Assembly: GCA_021432635.1 (NCBI GenBank)
Contig: MU270033.1
Location: 142,649-206,648 of the forward strand
Origin: Thozetella sp. PMI_491
Lineage: Eukaryota; Ascomycota; Sordariomycetes; Chaetosphaeriales; Chaetosphaeriaceae
Direction of reading: 5' to 3'
DNA: 64,000 nucleotides
Below, piece after piece: positions 54,560 through 64,000 of the stretch. How positions within the stretch are numbered: position 1 is the stretch's first letter; every line of letters starts with the position of its first letter. Below the pieces are notes generated by a model that was given only the letters and a program-made list of their open reading frames with translations, searched no databases and was not told the DNA's origin. The position numbers and the translations under genes were made by a program.

Positions 54560-54868
54560 TCAAGAGGAGAGATCCGCGTCGTTTGGTCTTAGCGGGTCAC
54601 CCTTTTTGTAACTGCAGATAAAGTGAACAGTACCACCCGTACCGCTAGCTTGGACGTCGAATATCCCATATGGACAGTTCTTCTCACAGTCTTTGTTGTT
54701 ACGACAATCCTTTCCTGCTGTATCAATCACACCGGGCGACTCGGGGGGCGGAGGGGCCGGAGGGGCCGGAGGGGGTGGAGCGCCTGGAGCGGGCCGATGG
54801 GACCCACGGTGCCGGGCTGTGATTAGAGTAGGAAGTGATACAAAGATAATCCAGATTGCGCGCTTCAT
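54560..54868 (-). CDS. small secreted proline-rich, cysteine-containing protein, 102 aa
   Basis: I choose the ATG at 54868 because it gives a clean signal peptide (MKRAIWIIFVSLPTLITA); the frame is open 16 codons further upstream. Next comes a proline run (APGAPPPPAPPAPPPPES), then a short cysteine domain, CRNNKDCEKNCPYGIFDV and FICSY, with four or five cysteines. I recognise no family; the size, export signal and cysteines resemble fungal secreted effectors or surface proteins. A decayed paralogue lies 2.2 kb to the right in the same orientation, with similar flanks, so the gene belongs to a local duplication. Confidence 0.65.
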   Translation of the reverse strand: MKRAIWIIFVSLPTLITARHRGSHRPAPGAPPPPAPPAPPPPESPGVIDTAGKDCRNNKDCEKNCPYGIFDVQASGTGGTVHFICSYKKGDPLRPNDADLSS

Positions 54869-55855
54869 CTTCAAGTCTATTATATCTTTAGATCTCGGGT
54901 GAAAGTCAAGAAGCAATCAACAAACCTTCTTTGGTTTCGACTATGAGGATTGTTGAATTAGTAGGCTTTGCCAGAGTATAGAAAAGGCTCAAAGACGAAT
55001 AAAAATCGGCGTCAAGGTATTCTTGAGGAAGTTAAATTTAGCAGAAGATGTTAATAGTGGCTGATTGTACGTAATATGAGGAGCATCGGGATCTCACATA
55101 GCAATTTTTGGACGAGAGTATCTAAAAAAGAATAGGGATCCGGGGAAGTAGGGTGAACGAAGGAGAATAGTGGACGACTGCTATATAGTACAATTCACTT
55201 TTCTTTCCCCTAGGCCGCCCTACTGCTTCCACAATGTTGAAACCGTTTCAGCACAGCCAACCTTATTTCTTTATACTCACTAAAACCCATCACAGGCTGT
55301 CTTTCGCATTACCAGCTCGTGATATATCCCAAATAGTGGGGTATCACATGTAGTTAGACGATACGCCATGTCTCAGCTAGCCCGGCATGGTTCATGATGT
55401 TCGGGTGCTGCTAGAACATTGAAGCATGACTTGAGGATTAAGGTCGGCAAATATCTTGTCTTGAACCGTACAAAGTTTATCTTACTCCGTCACTTACGAT
55501 TGGCAATATTTGCGAAGCCGGGAGAGGAGAACAAAGGACCATGAGAAACTGGAAATTGAAGGTAAGCCAATGTCCTGTTTTAGATTGGAGATGGTTTCGG
55601 CGAATCAATAACGTGTTCAAAGCGTTACAAAGTTTAGACCTAGACTAACTGACTTGAGCAATCCGAGAGCGGCTGTAACACCAATAGAAAGTACGAATAA
55701 GGAAAAGTTCAATGGTTTTAGCCAGTGTCAGATGAAAACAGTTGGCCTTGCGAAGTTTTTCATTCTTCGTATATTTATTGTCTATCTCGTACTTGATATG
55801 TCTATCCTCCCCTCCATCTGATGTATGCAAGGCAATTTATCTTTAGCAAGCCTCA
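54869..55855. repeat. duplicated unit A, upstream flank
   Basis: The region 54870-55270, upstream of the small secreted protein, aligns by eye with 57124-57560, upstream of its decayed paralogue. Shared landmarks include the GTCAAGA...CCTTCT stretch, GAGAGTAT..AAGAA, GCTATATAGT and CCTACTGC..CCAC.AT. No further gene seen up to 55855. Confidence 0.6.
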
Positions 55856-55859
55856 AAAG

Positions 55860-56818
55860 TTGGGCTGCGCACACAGAAGAAATGAAAAACCGTTAATCCA
55901 CAGAGTAGATACCATACCTGGTATCTCTAAGCACAGCGAAAATCCAGTAATGATCACAATTGATCTACTTCTTGTTGACAGATGCAGCCACTTGGGGCTT
56001 GCAGAGCCTCATCCTTGACCTGCTCCCTTCACATGTGGAGCTTGTCAGGGCTGACGAGCTATGATCAGCGTTGTATGCAACGCCTATTAAAGTTGCTAAG
56101 CCACTATGATCATACGCTCCTAACAACGTACATTCACAGTAAGATTCAGCTACACCATAGCAAGCTTGCAATAGCTTTAGCTATACCATAGTATAGAAGC
56201 TCTAGAAAAATTTATTACAGCCTTATAAGATAACTTAATCAGCAATAACCTTTCTCTGATGGGCCAGGCCTAAGAGGATAAGAGAGCAGCTGCCATGCAA
56301 GCCATCTTAGACCTCGAAAAACTTCCTTGCCATCTTAGATTTTGAATAATTTCCATACCTGCTGCTATCTTAGACCCTGAACAACTTTCCTTGCCTGTAT
56401 ACCTTATATAATATACTTAAGCATACCTATTACTAAGATAAAACCTATTCAATCCCCTCCTTTTACCTTTTAAGGCTGATACTACATTAAGGAAGTGATT
56501 ATTAAAGCTCTAGCTAATATAAATAAGGTTATAAGCTAAGTAAGGAATGTTAGTCTTTTACTTGATCTCAACCATCTATCTATTGAAGAACTTCTTAATC
56601 TCTTCAAGTTTGGTTATAATTTTTTGCTTAAGAGTAAGAATAAGACGATTAAGCAGGAGGAAATCCTAGCAAGCCTTTATTTCTTCGAGAAAGAAGATAA
56701 TACAGCTTTAAATCATTATGTTTTGCTTGAGAAGGATAAGTAGTTGGAATGTCTGGCTCAAATGTCCCAGAGTATTTGTAATAAAGTGCGGAATGGCCAG
56801 CGCTGAAGCAGCTTGCCA
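55860..56818 (+). repeat. ~1-kb dispersed repeat, copy B (inverted relative to copy A)
   Basis: Reverse complement of the repeat at 25745-26715. Where the two differ, this copy commonly has A or T where the other has G or C (for example TAGTTGG here against TGGTTGG), so it is the more heavily mutated copy. It lies inside the duplicated unit, and a near-identical 13-base word CCATCT(G/A)ATGTAT occurs on both sides (55814-55826 and 56816-56828). That could be a target duplication, although the left copy is some bases away from where homology begins. Confidence 0.8.
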
Positions 56819-56989
56819 TCTAATGTATAGAAATTGGCCGAACGGCATTATGTTTTGTTTCGTTGGGATCTATTGGGGGTAAGACTTTAAGGCACAGTTA
56901 AGCTTATGGACATTAGAAGAGCTGACCAGTATTTATGAGCTGCCAGACTTCTGATACCCAAAATTGCCCCCCCTCAAAAAAAGGGATGA

Positions 56990-57123
56990 CATTCTCCCTC
57001 GGTGGTAACACGGTATCTTCCTTGGTGTCACATTTTCTCGCAATCTTTGTTGTCGCTGCATTTATTGCTGGTAGCGATCAGCGTAAGAAGACGTAGGTAG
57101 TTGATCCGGATTGCAGGCTTCAT
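56990..57123 (-). pseudogene. decayed paralogue of the small secreted protein
   Basis: From ATG 57123 the frame reads MKPAIRINYLRLLTLIATSN, then KCSDNKDCEK and a stop. This parallels the start and the CRNNKDCEKNC block of the intact gene at 54560-54868. The proline-rich part is missing and a frameshift falls just after CEK. The flanks are also related, so it is a duplicate that lost its function. Confidence 0.7.
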
Positions 57124-59959
57124 TTCCACAATCTAATAGATCGTTACATTTCAGAGTGAATGTCAAGATGGAGCTAATGAGCCTTCTAAGGTTTTGGTTA
57201 TAAGGTTTGTTGCCTCTACACACTTTGATCAGGTATAGAAGTCCTTAAAACGGGTGTAGGTTACCGTAAACGTATTCCTAGGAAAGTTAAAATCTATATA
57301 ATATGACAATAATCGCTTGTTGCACTTACTTTCAGAATATTACAATCTCATGTAGCCCGTTTTCTCAGGAAAGCGCAGATATCATGCAACTGTTTTTAGT
57401 GAGAGTATTTAAGAAAACTTGAGATCCAAAAAAACCAACTCAAACGAGGAGGAAAGCAAGCTTACAGTAGCTATATAGTGAAATCCCCTCCCATAAACCA
57501 CCCTACTGCCACCGCAATATTAAATCTGTTTCACTCCAGCCGAACTTAACAATTGCTAAAACTCATCAAGATACTCCTCCTTTCGTATCGCTAATTTGTG
57601 GTGTGCCGTAGATACCTACCTAATCACGTGTAATACGTAGTGAGCACGTGTCTGCTTTCAAGGCCACACGTAGCCCTCTCCGATACTTTAACACTGGAAT
57701 ATTGTTAAGTGAGAGGCCTGGAGCTCTTCAAGGGTTCTCCAAAATTGAGACAAAGATCTACCAGACTAGGCAGGAGACAATACATTGAGCAATAGAATTA
57801 CCGTGACAGCGCCAGCTCGTTTTGTGTAGTCTCCCATCATCGTCTAGGGAAGGGATGTTTTTGAATCGAACTACGATCTTGTTAGCTGACTGATGCTATG
57901 TGTCCCCTTGTAGAGCGAGTCTAATTGAGAGCTTCTGTGCTTTATTATTCTTTGCTTTCGATCTCCATTCATTACTTGCAAGTCGCAGACCAAAAGAAAA
58001 AAGAAAAAAAAAGTCCAATTACGTAACTATGCTTTATGGAAAGTATCTATGATAAGATATTTTGCCGATAACCCTCGTGGTAGGCGAGATGAAGACAGTT
58101 GGTCAAAAGCCATAGTAATTAAATGGGAGTGGCAAACCTGAAGCCACTGTCTGGGTAAGAGCCCATCATGTGTGTATCTATAAGCCACGCGGATCCTTTC
58201 CACCCGTCCGCCGACACACCCACCCATAGCTAGCGCCTGCGCCCAGGCAGGCTCTGACTTGGTAGTCAGGATCCATTTGTCGAGTCTCTCAGCACCGAGG
58301 CTTTTGGCATCTGAACCCCGAGCAAGGTCATCCCGGAATGGAATTATCACACATATGGATAAATAAACCGGCAGCTGAGCAGTCTCGACATCTACCACAA
58401 CTGCACGCCTTCGGCTAGGGCTTCTTTAGTCGAATCAAACAAGCCAGCTCGCACATAGACACCGATGGAATCCGCATCTAGGCAGCCTCTGACTCTCCCG
58501 TAGTCTCAGACTCTCCTGCAGCCTCGCACCCTCGGTCGGGGCTCCTTGCGTTTAGCTAAGCAAGGCATCGTGCGTGGTAGCCGCTTGCAGAAGCTGGGGG
58601 CTTGGTTGGAAGGAGACCGGGGCCTGCGGAAAAAGCAATGGGTCAAGAGGACACAATGCGGGGAGCGAGCGGCAGCTTCAACCGGACCTTCGAGAGAGAG
58701 TCCTGGGCTCAAGCCTCGCCCGTGATTATGTGTTCCTTACGTATCTCGGAAGAAGTTTCTCCCTCGGTGCTGATGATGCAGCTTACTGGCTACTGTGGTA
58801 GATGTGGGATGTCACATGGATGGTCCGAAGGATGCGAGGCGTTCTGTGCCATCTCGGCCCAATGGATCGAGAACGCCTCCCCAGAGATGCCATGTCACTT
58901 CGAGCTACCATTTCTACCCACTTCATCGAACTCGTTTCAGAACCACCCTCGGCTATCCCGGCTTCTACAGGCTACCAGGGACATGCAATTTCTAAGCAAG
59001 TAAAAGCCACCAAAACTACATCTTCCTCGGCCTCTCCTGACCTGTGGCCGCAGATATCCACCCACTGGCTAAGCTGCGAGCAGCATTGAGTGGCCAGCTG
59101 ATACGCCATGTTCCACGAATCTAGTTTCGATGTCCTCCGGGTATGAGGAAGGTATGAGGAAGCAGGGCCACGTCGTCGCGCAGCCCATATCAATGATGAG
59201 GCGGGCTGCAGAGGACGAGTCGGTTGGCCTGACCAGGAAGACGTGGTGCCTCGTCTGACCTGTCGCGGACCTCCCTGCTCGCCCGCCTGCCAACCCCTAC
59301 GAAGCACTAACCGGGATGCGCCGTTCTCATGGTTGTGATGTAGACAAACGACTTGCGATGCGACGTGGTGGTTGACCTGAAGTCCATGCCCTGCCGCCCA
59401 ACCTGAGCCAACCTGTCGAAATTAATGGGAAGCCGGCAGGCAGACCTGGGCAATATCCAATCCCCGTGTGACCCCAGAGTACTAGATAAATCTTGCACCA
59501 ATGGCCAGATGAGGCTAACCGGGCACCTACGTCCTGTCGATTTCCAGAGATTGCCTTTCGAATGTCGGAGCCTGTATATTCTACGTGTGGCTCTCTGCCT
59601 TTCGCCTTCCAGCCACTTCCTATTGCCTGGGGGGGGTCCGATACGGGGCGTGGGGGAGGGGCGCGGCGGAGCGCAACCAGCGCCTTTGCGGTATTGGGAC
59701 AGCCCAACACACCCTATTATTGCACTTCACATAGCTATAGCCTATTTTCTCGTTCATGTCGCGCGATTTCATTCCGTGTTTAAATATTAAGTATTGATGC
59801 TGATTTGTACGGCCGTGCCTTCCCAGCGCCGAAAACCAGAAGTCTCTTGTCATTTCCAACTGTACCACCCACCACCGGCGTATATCCTACATCATCCGTA
59901 TCCTAGTCAATCTTCACCGACGAGAGTGACACTAGCCAATTCCGTTCCGTATAGAGCTA
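57124..59959. other. gap of 2.8 kb; duplicated flank, then no gene supported
   Basis: The first 430 bases match the upstream flank of the intact small-protein gene. From about 58000 the composition is gene-like, and frames such as 58027-58398 (minus) and 58602-59003 (plus) are open, but I find no domain, signal peptide or consistent splicing. A real but unrecognised gene at 58.5-59.7 kb cannot be excluded. Confidence 0.4.
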
Positions 59960-61018
59960 ATGAGGATAAACTTTCACTCATCGAAACGCCGGCCAAAGTC
60001 GAAACCGCCGAGAGAGCGATCGTCATGCAGAACATGTGGCAAGAAAACATCTGCTCGTGTCTTTACAACTGAGGATGGGTGCACTTACGAATATCACTCT
60101 CATTATTGCGATATCCGTGAGTGGTCTCCATTCTCTAGTCCTCGACATGGACACTATAGCCTAACTTGAGTCATAAAGACACTTGTAAACTTTTCCCCTG
60201 GTGTAGGAAGTCAAAGAGAAGCAGCGTCGATTTTTGCCAACCGCGTATATACTCCATCCTTAATTCAGATCCAGCATTCGGTTTACTAATGCCCTGATGC
60301 ATAGACCAGCGTGTTGACCCGGGGTATCCTGCGCAGAAAGTCCTGGGGACGCCGCCCTACGAAGGTTACTCGCCGAAATACGTGGAGTCAGGGATAAGAA
60401 CGGGTGATTCGCCAATTCAATATAGCTCGGACTATCCGGGGCACGTAATTTGTGGCAATCAGGATTGTCGGCAATACGTGGTGGAAGGGACCAACTTCTG
60501 TGACCGGCACAGATGCTGGCTCCGGGGTTGCTACAACGAGGCAAGCCTTGATAGGAGCTTTTGCTCCAATCGTAAGATACTCCATCTCCAGTTACACATG
60601 CAGTTACTCACCTAGTCCAGATACTTGCGGTTCCAAAGGGTGCCCCTCGTCGAGGCGGAGTGCCGGCTACGAATACAGCATATACTGCGAGAACCATGAG
60701 TGCAAGACACCCGAATGTTGGTACCCAGCGACAGCCTTTCAGGGCTGTTGTGTGATCCACCGTTGCCTGTTCCCTAGGTGCTTAGGTGATCGTGCAGCCA
60801 ATGGCACCTACTGCCAGCTCCATGAATGCCGAGAAGGTGATTGCAACACCGAAGCCAAAATTCCGGGGGCATATTGCCGAGTGCACGGTTGTGCCCACAG
60901 CACCTGTCTTGAGAAGGCTGATGGGAGTAGGCGATGCCAGCGGCACCACATTAAAATCTTGTATAAGAACATAAAGGAGCTCAGCAGGAGAGTCGAGAAG
61001 GCCGAGAGGAAGAAATAG
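59960..61018 (+). CDS. tandem C-x4-C-x10-C-x2-H module protein, 273 aa
   Basis: Exons 59960-60116, 60305-60571 and 60621-61018, rebuilt from in-phase junctions (GTGAGT and GTAAGA donors); total 274 codons. After a basic N-terminus (CRTCGKK) seven modules follow back to back, each with the pattern C-x4-C-x(9-14)-C-x2-H-x-. Examples: CGNQDC...FCDRH, CWLRGC...FCSNH, CKTPEC...CCVIH, CLFPRC...YCQLH, CREGDC...YCRVH. The residue after H-x is the first Cys of the next module, so the array has no linkers. Each module supplies three Cys and one His, enough for one zinc ion. The third module is completed only across the second splice, which supports the model. The C-terminus is a charged helix (KNIKELSRRVEKAERKK). 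No signal peptide; family and function unknown to me. Confidence 0.8.
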
Positions 61019-64000
61019 AGGAATGGAACAGCATGTTTCTACACTAGGGCCAAGGACACCCCGCGGATAACGGTCGAAGGGAACGGGCGAACAGAGAAGC
61101 CACAGATTGCGCTTTTGTTGAGAAGAAAGCATCCAGATTCGAGTTTGTACTGCGCGACGATTACATCGAATCTGAGGTTACGATATCAGGAGAATGGCGG
61201 CGCTAGTGAATAAGTATTAATAGGAGGAAGGTGGATCTCTCGATCCGAACCGAGACCAAAGCTCCCTCTGATTCCATGAGCTCGAGCGTCGCTGTCCCAT
61301 CTTGAAGCAATGGATGCCGGTACGGCCCGTCTTTCCCTGTCACCCGGTTGGTGGGTCCAGCGGGGCGGCTCTGGTGTCTCTGATGGGTGATCATTGGATC
61401 AGAGCTGGATGCGATGGCCAGGAATGGAGTGGAGGAGTCCGTGATAGTCTGTAAGGGTTCATGTGATTGGATGCCTTGCCTAGGCCGGTCCGGTCCGCCT
61501 CAGTCTATGATTGGAGTTCCGTGATGGCTACTCTTTCCTGGTGTGTGTGTTGTGAGCAGGCTAGACTTTCGCTGTTGCTTGTTTCTTGAACCAATACAAG
61601 CATGCATCGTCACTGCTACCATAAGGCTACGTCGTCCGATGCTTGACTTGTTACCCGTCCTCTCATGTCCGTTTCTAGTGCTAGGCAAGCGAATAGCAGT
61701 AATATTTAGACCGCCCCGCTGTTACCGTTGCGGTGAGTTCTAGCCCTCCGTTCTCGGGGGCCTCCGGCTGGCGAGAGCATGTAGGTACCCCTGCCGAGAC
61801 GGTAGGAGGCGCTAGTTGGATGACATACAGGCACAGACACCCGTGACACCCGGGCCTACAGCAGGGATGGGACGTCTCTCCGCTGTGGGAGGCGTAGATG
61901 TGACGACGCTAAGTCAAAGTGGGCGTACACGCTAACCCTGTCACAGCCTCAAATAGGCTCTTGGTGTTGAGGCAAGTGTGGAATTTGTTTATCCGCAGCG
62001 GAAAGCCCGTTTGAGAGGTAGCGCTTAGGCGTAGAAGTAGTATGCCACGAGATATGTTGACAGAACCGTAGACACGGTTGTTTCTCAGTCGTTTCTTACG
62101 TCATAATATGTGCTGTAGTTTACGGTGAACCGACGATGTCTCTACACCTTCACGAGACAAGCATTCTCGGTCGCAAGCAATGGTAGCTCGTCGCTCGCAC
62201 GCGCGGACTGACTGCTAGACCGCACGGAGGCTGTCGAGCACTACTCACTACTGTGTATAACTATAATAGGGTGGCTGATTACGGCCAAAAGACCGGGATG
62301 CGGCTAGGAGGGGCACGACTGACGTGAAAACTGGCGCCGCGAGGCTACAAGGCGGTTGTCTTCTACTATGGCTCCTGGGAGGTTCGTGGTCGGCAGACGA
62401 ATCCGGCTTGATTCTTCGATGTCGTGAAGGCGACCACGCTCAGTGCAACACAAGCAAGTGATTGCCGGTATCTGCTCAAAGTGCCTGATGCTCTATGCTG
62501 CTCTTTGCCGTTCGGTAGCTTCTCCGCAAGCTGGCGAGCTAGAGGTGAGGTGAACCTGGCATAAAGCGTAAAATATTGCGGGCGCGTAGCATAGTGCATC
62601 TGAATGATCCCGTCATCTTAACATCGCATTCAACATCCCGAAGCGTTCAAAGGGAAAGCTATAACTGCTTCGGCGTGCGCTGAGACGTCTCCGGAGCCGG
62701 CAGCTAGGGATTGAGAGAATGCTCGGCATTTCGGACGAGACTTATTGGCCGGGTTCCTTAGAGTTACTCGGATGCTGTAGGAACGGTTTCGCAATGCGTA
62801 CGGCAAGGTATTGTTTCGTGATGTTGTTGTTTGGAGTGCTTCCGCGTCTGTGCTGTCTGCCGTCTTGTAGTTCTTCCGTAGGTGCCGTTGGCTAGGTTCC
62901 GAAAAGCTATTCGGAAGAGGCTAGGCCGCCAGTGGCTCGGAGGCTGGTCGTTGTCGATGTGGAGCCCCGATAGCGTGGGGTTGGTGTCGCGTGCATTGCC
63001 TGCCAGGGGCAGCTGGACTTTTGGGCCATCTTATCGACAACGCCTGCGGTGGAATGAGGGGCCTATGGGCGGCGGGGCGAAGGTTGCGATGGTGAACTGC
63101 AAGGCACTAGCACGCCGTGCTTCGCTGCCCCCCGGTCTCCGGATTGGGCCTGGGGATTCACTGTCTTATCTGCAATCGCAGCCGACTATCCGCATCGCCT
63201 GCGCGTCGCTCCAGGTCTCCAGGCGCATGTGCTCCTTGCCAGGAGGGAAGGGAAATCGGACCCGCGCAGCCGGGACATCGTCCAGGGTCGCAGAGGCGAA
63301 CCGATGGCAAGCCAGGAAATGCATCTAGCCAGGAATCAGCACGACTCTGGACGATTAGCAGTGTTTTGTTGTCACGCGGTGTTACGATAGAGAGGGAATA
63401 GTGAGGGAATAGGCAAACTGACTCGTTGAGAATCGCCAGATGGGCTTCGGCCCCATCAGGCACAGGGCGGTGTGCGGTGCGGTTCTAGACTCGCGACTCG
63501 AGCGTCAAGCGGCGAGGGCTCAGAAATAAGTCCGGCAGACGCTCGTCCACTCGCGCCGACCGCGATGCATCAGAGTAGTCGTTTTGAAGCGTAATAGGTT
63601 GCTTTGAAGCTATCGCGCCTATATATCAGTATTACGTTTTCGAGCTCAGTCGGCCGCGGGCGTCGGGCTGCTAGCTAGGGCTGGGCCTGCCCTGGCAAGC
63701 CCTGGACAAGGTAGGGCCCGTGCCCCTGTCCAGGCGCGCTCCCGACCACTCGCCCGTGGCTCTCTGGTGTGGAGCGTCAATCGCCCGCCGGCCCCACCTC
63801 GTCGCCCGTTCAGGGGATGCGGGGCGCCCTTTGCCCGCGGCCGACGAGCCGATGGAACCTGATCCGAAAGCAGGGAAGCTTAGTGACTCTCGGCGTCTCA
63901 GGCAAGAGTCGGGAGAGCCTCGCCTCGCGCATACTCTCGGGATGAGCTACGGAGGCGGGGCCAGAGAAGGCAGGGGCAGGCAGAGGGCAAGGCCACGAAG
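61019..64000. other. gap of 3 kb to the window end, no gene supported
   Basis: Short frames only (for example 62882-63328 plus, 63158-63463 minus), which overlap and shadow each other. The last 500 bases are GC-rich and might be the flank of a gene outside the window. Confidence 0.4.

Noticed and set aside
58027-59710. Possible genes in the 58-59.7 kb interval
   Set aside because: Open frames on both strands have no recognised motif and no splice pattern that joins them into one product.

Overview
The window looks like genomic DNA of a filamentous ascomycete (Pezizomycotina, probably Sordariomycete-like). Genes are GC-rich and compact. Their introns are 47-190 bp, with GTAAGT-type donors and CTAAC/CTGAC branch sites, and nine genes are spliced models I rebuilt by hand from phase-consistent junctions. 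Between them lie AT-rich blocks of decayed repeats whose copies differ by C-to-T and G-to-A changes, the signature of repeat-induced point mutation (RIP). The gene content is typical of such fungi: GPI-anchored GH72 and GH17 glucan enzymes, CFEM, CBM1 and cyanovirin-type secreted proteins, incompatibility-type genes and a very large NRPS-like gene.

Layout. 0-3.6 kb: a doubtful small ORF and relics of two genes. 3.6-5.5 kb: S28 serine peptidase. 5.5-9 kb: AT-rich DNA with a TA-flanked MITE. 9-25 kb: secreted and cell-surface genes (GH72 transglycosylase, a CFEM-mucin-membrane protein, a small Cys-rich protein, a P1/DmpA aminopeptidase, a lone CBM1 protein, GH17 glucanase). 25.7-28.4 kb: decayed repeat. 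28.4-35.7 kb: a head-to-head pair, a DUF7580-type gene and a zinc finger/pseudo-GTPase/vWA gene whose ankyrin tail has been destroyed by stop codons. 36.3-37.5 kb: relics of a DNA ligase and a peptidase, then a cyanovirin-N lectin. 39.5-42 kb: zinc-finger protein and GNAT acetyltransferase. 45.3-53.8 kb: intronless NRPS-like gene. 54-57.7 kb: duplicated small-secreted-protein units, one interrupted by a repeat. 60-61 kb: a protein built almost entirely of CCCH-type modules. 61-64 kb: nothing I can support.

The most striking item is the 2,818-residue NRPS-shaped protein. All three recognisable carrier domains read GGDE where the phosphopantetheine-accepting serine (GGDS) should be. Both condensation domains have lost the HHxxxDG core, and the adenylation domain has degenerate A3, A5, A7 and A8 motifs. 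Yet the frame is open for 8.4 kb. It looks like a maintained pseudo-synthetase rather than a fresh pseudogene. No tailoring enzymes surround it, so it does not look like an ordinary metabolite cluster. Cell-wall and secreted genes dominate the left half; self/non-self recognition-type genes and their decay products occupy the middle.
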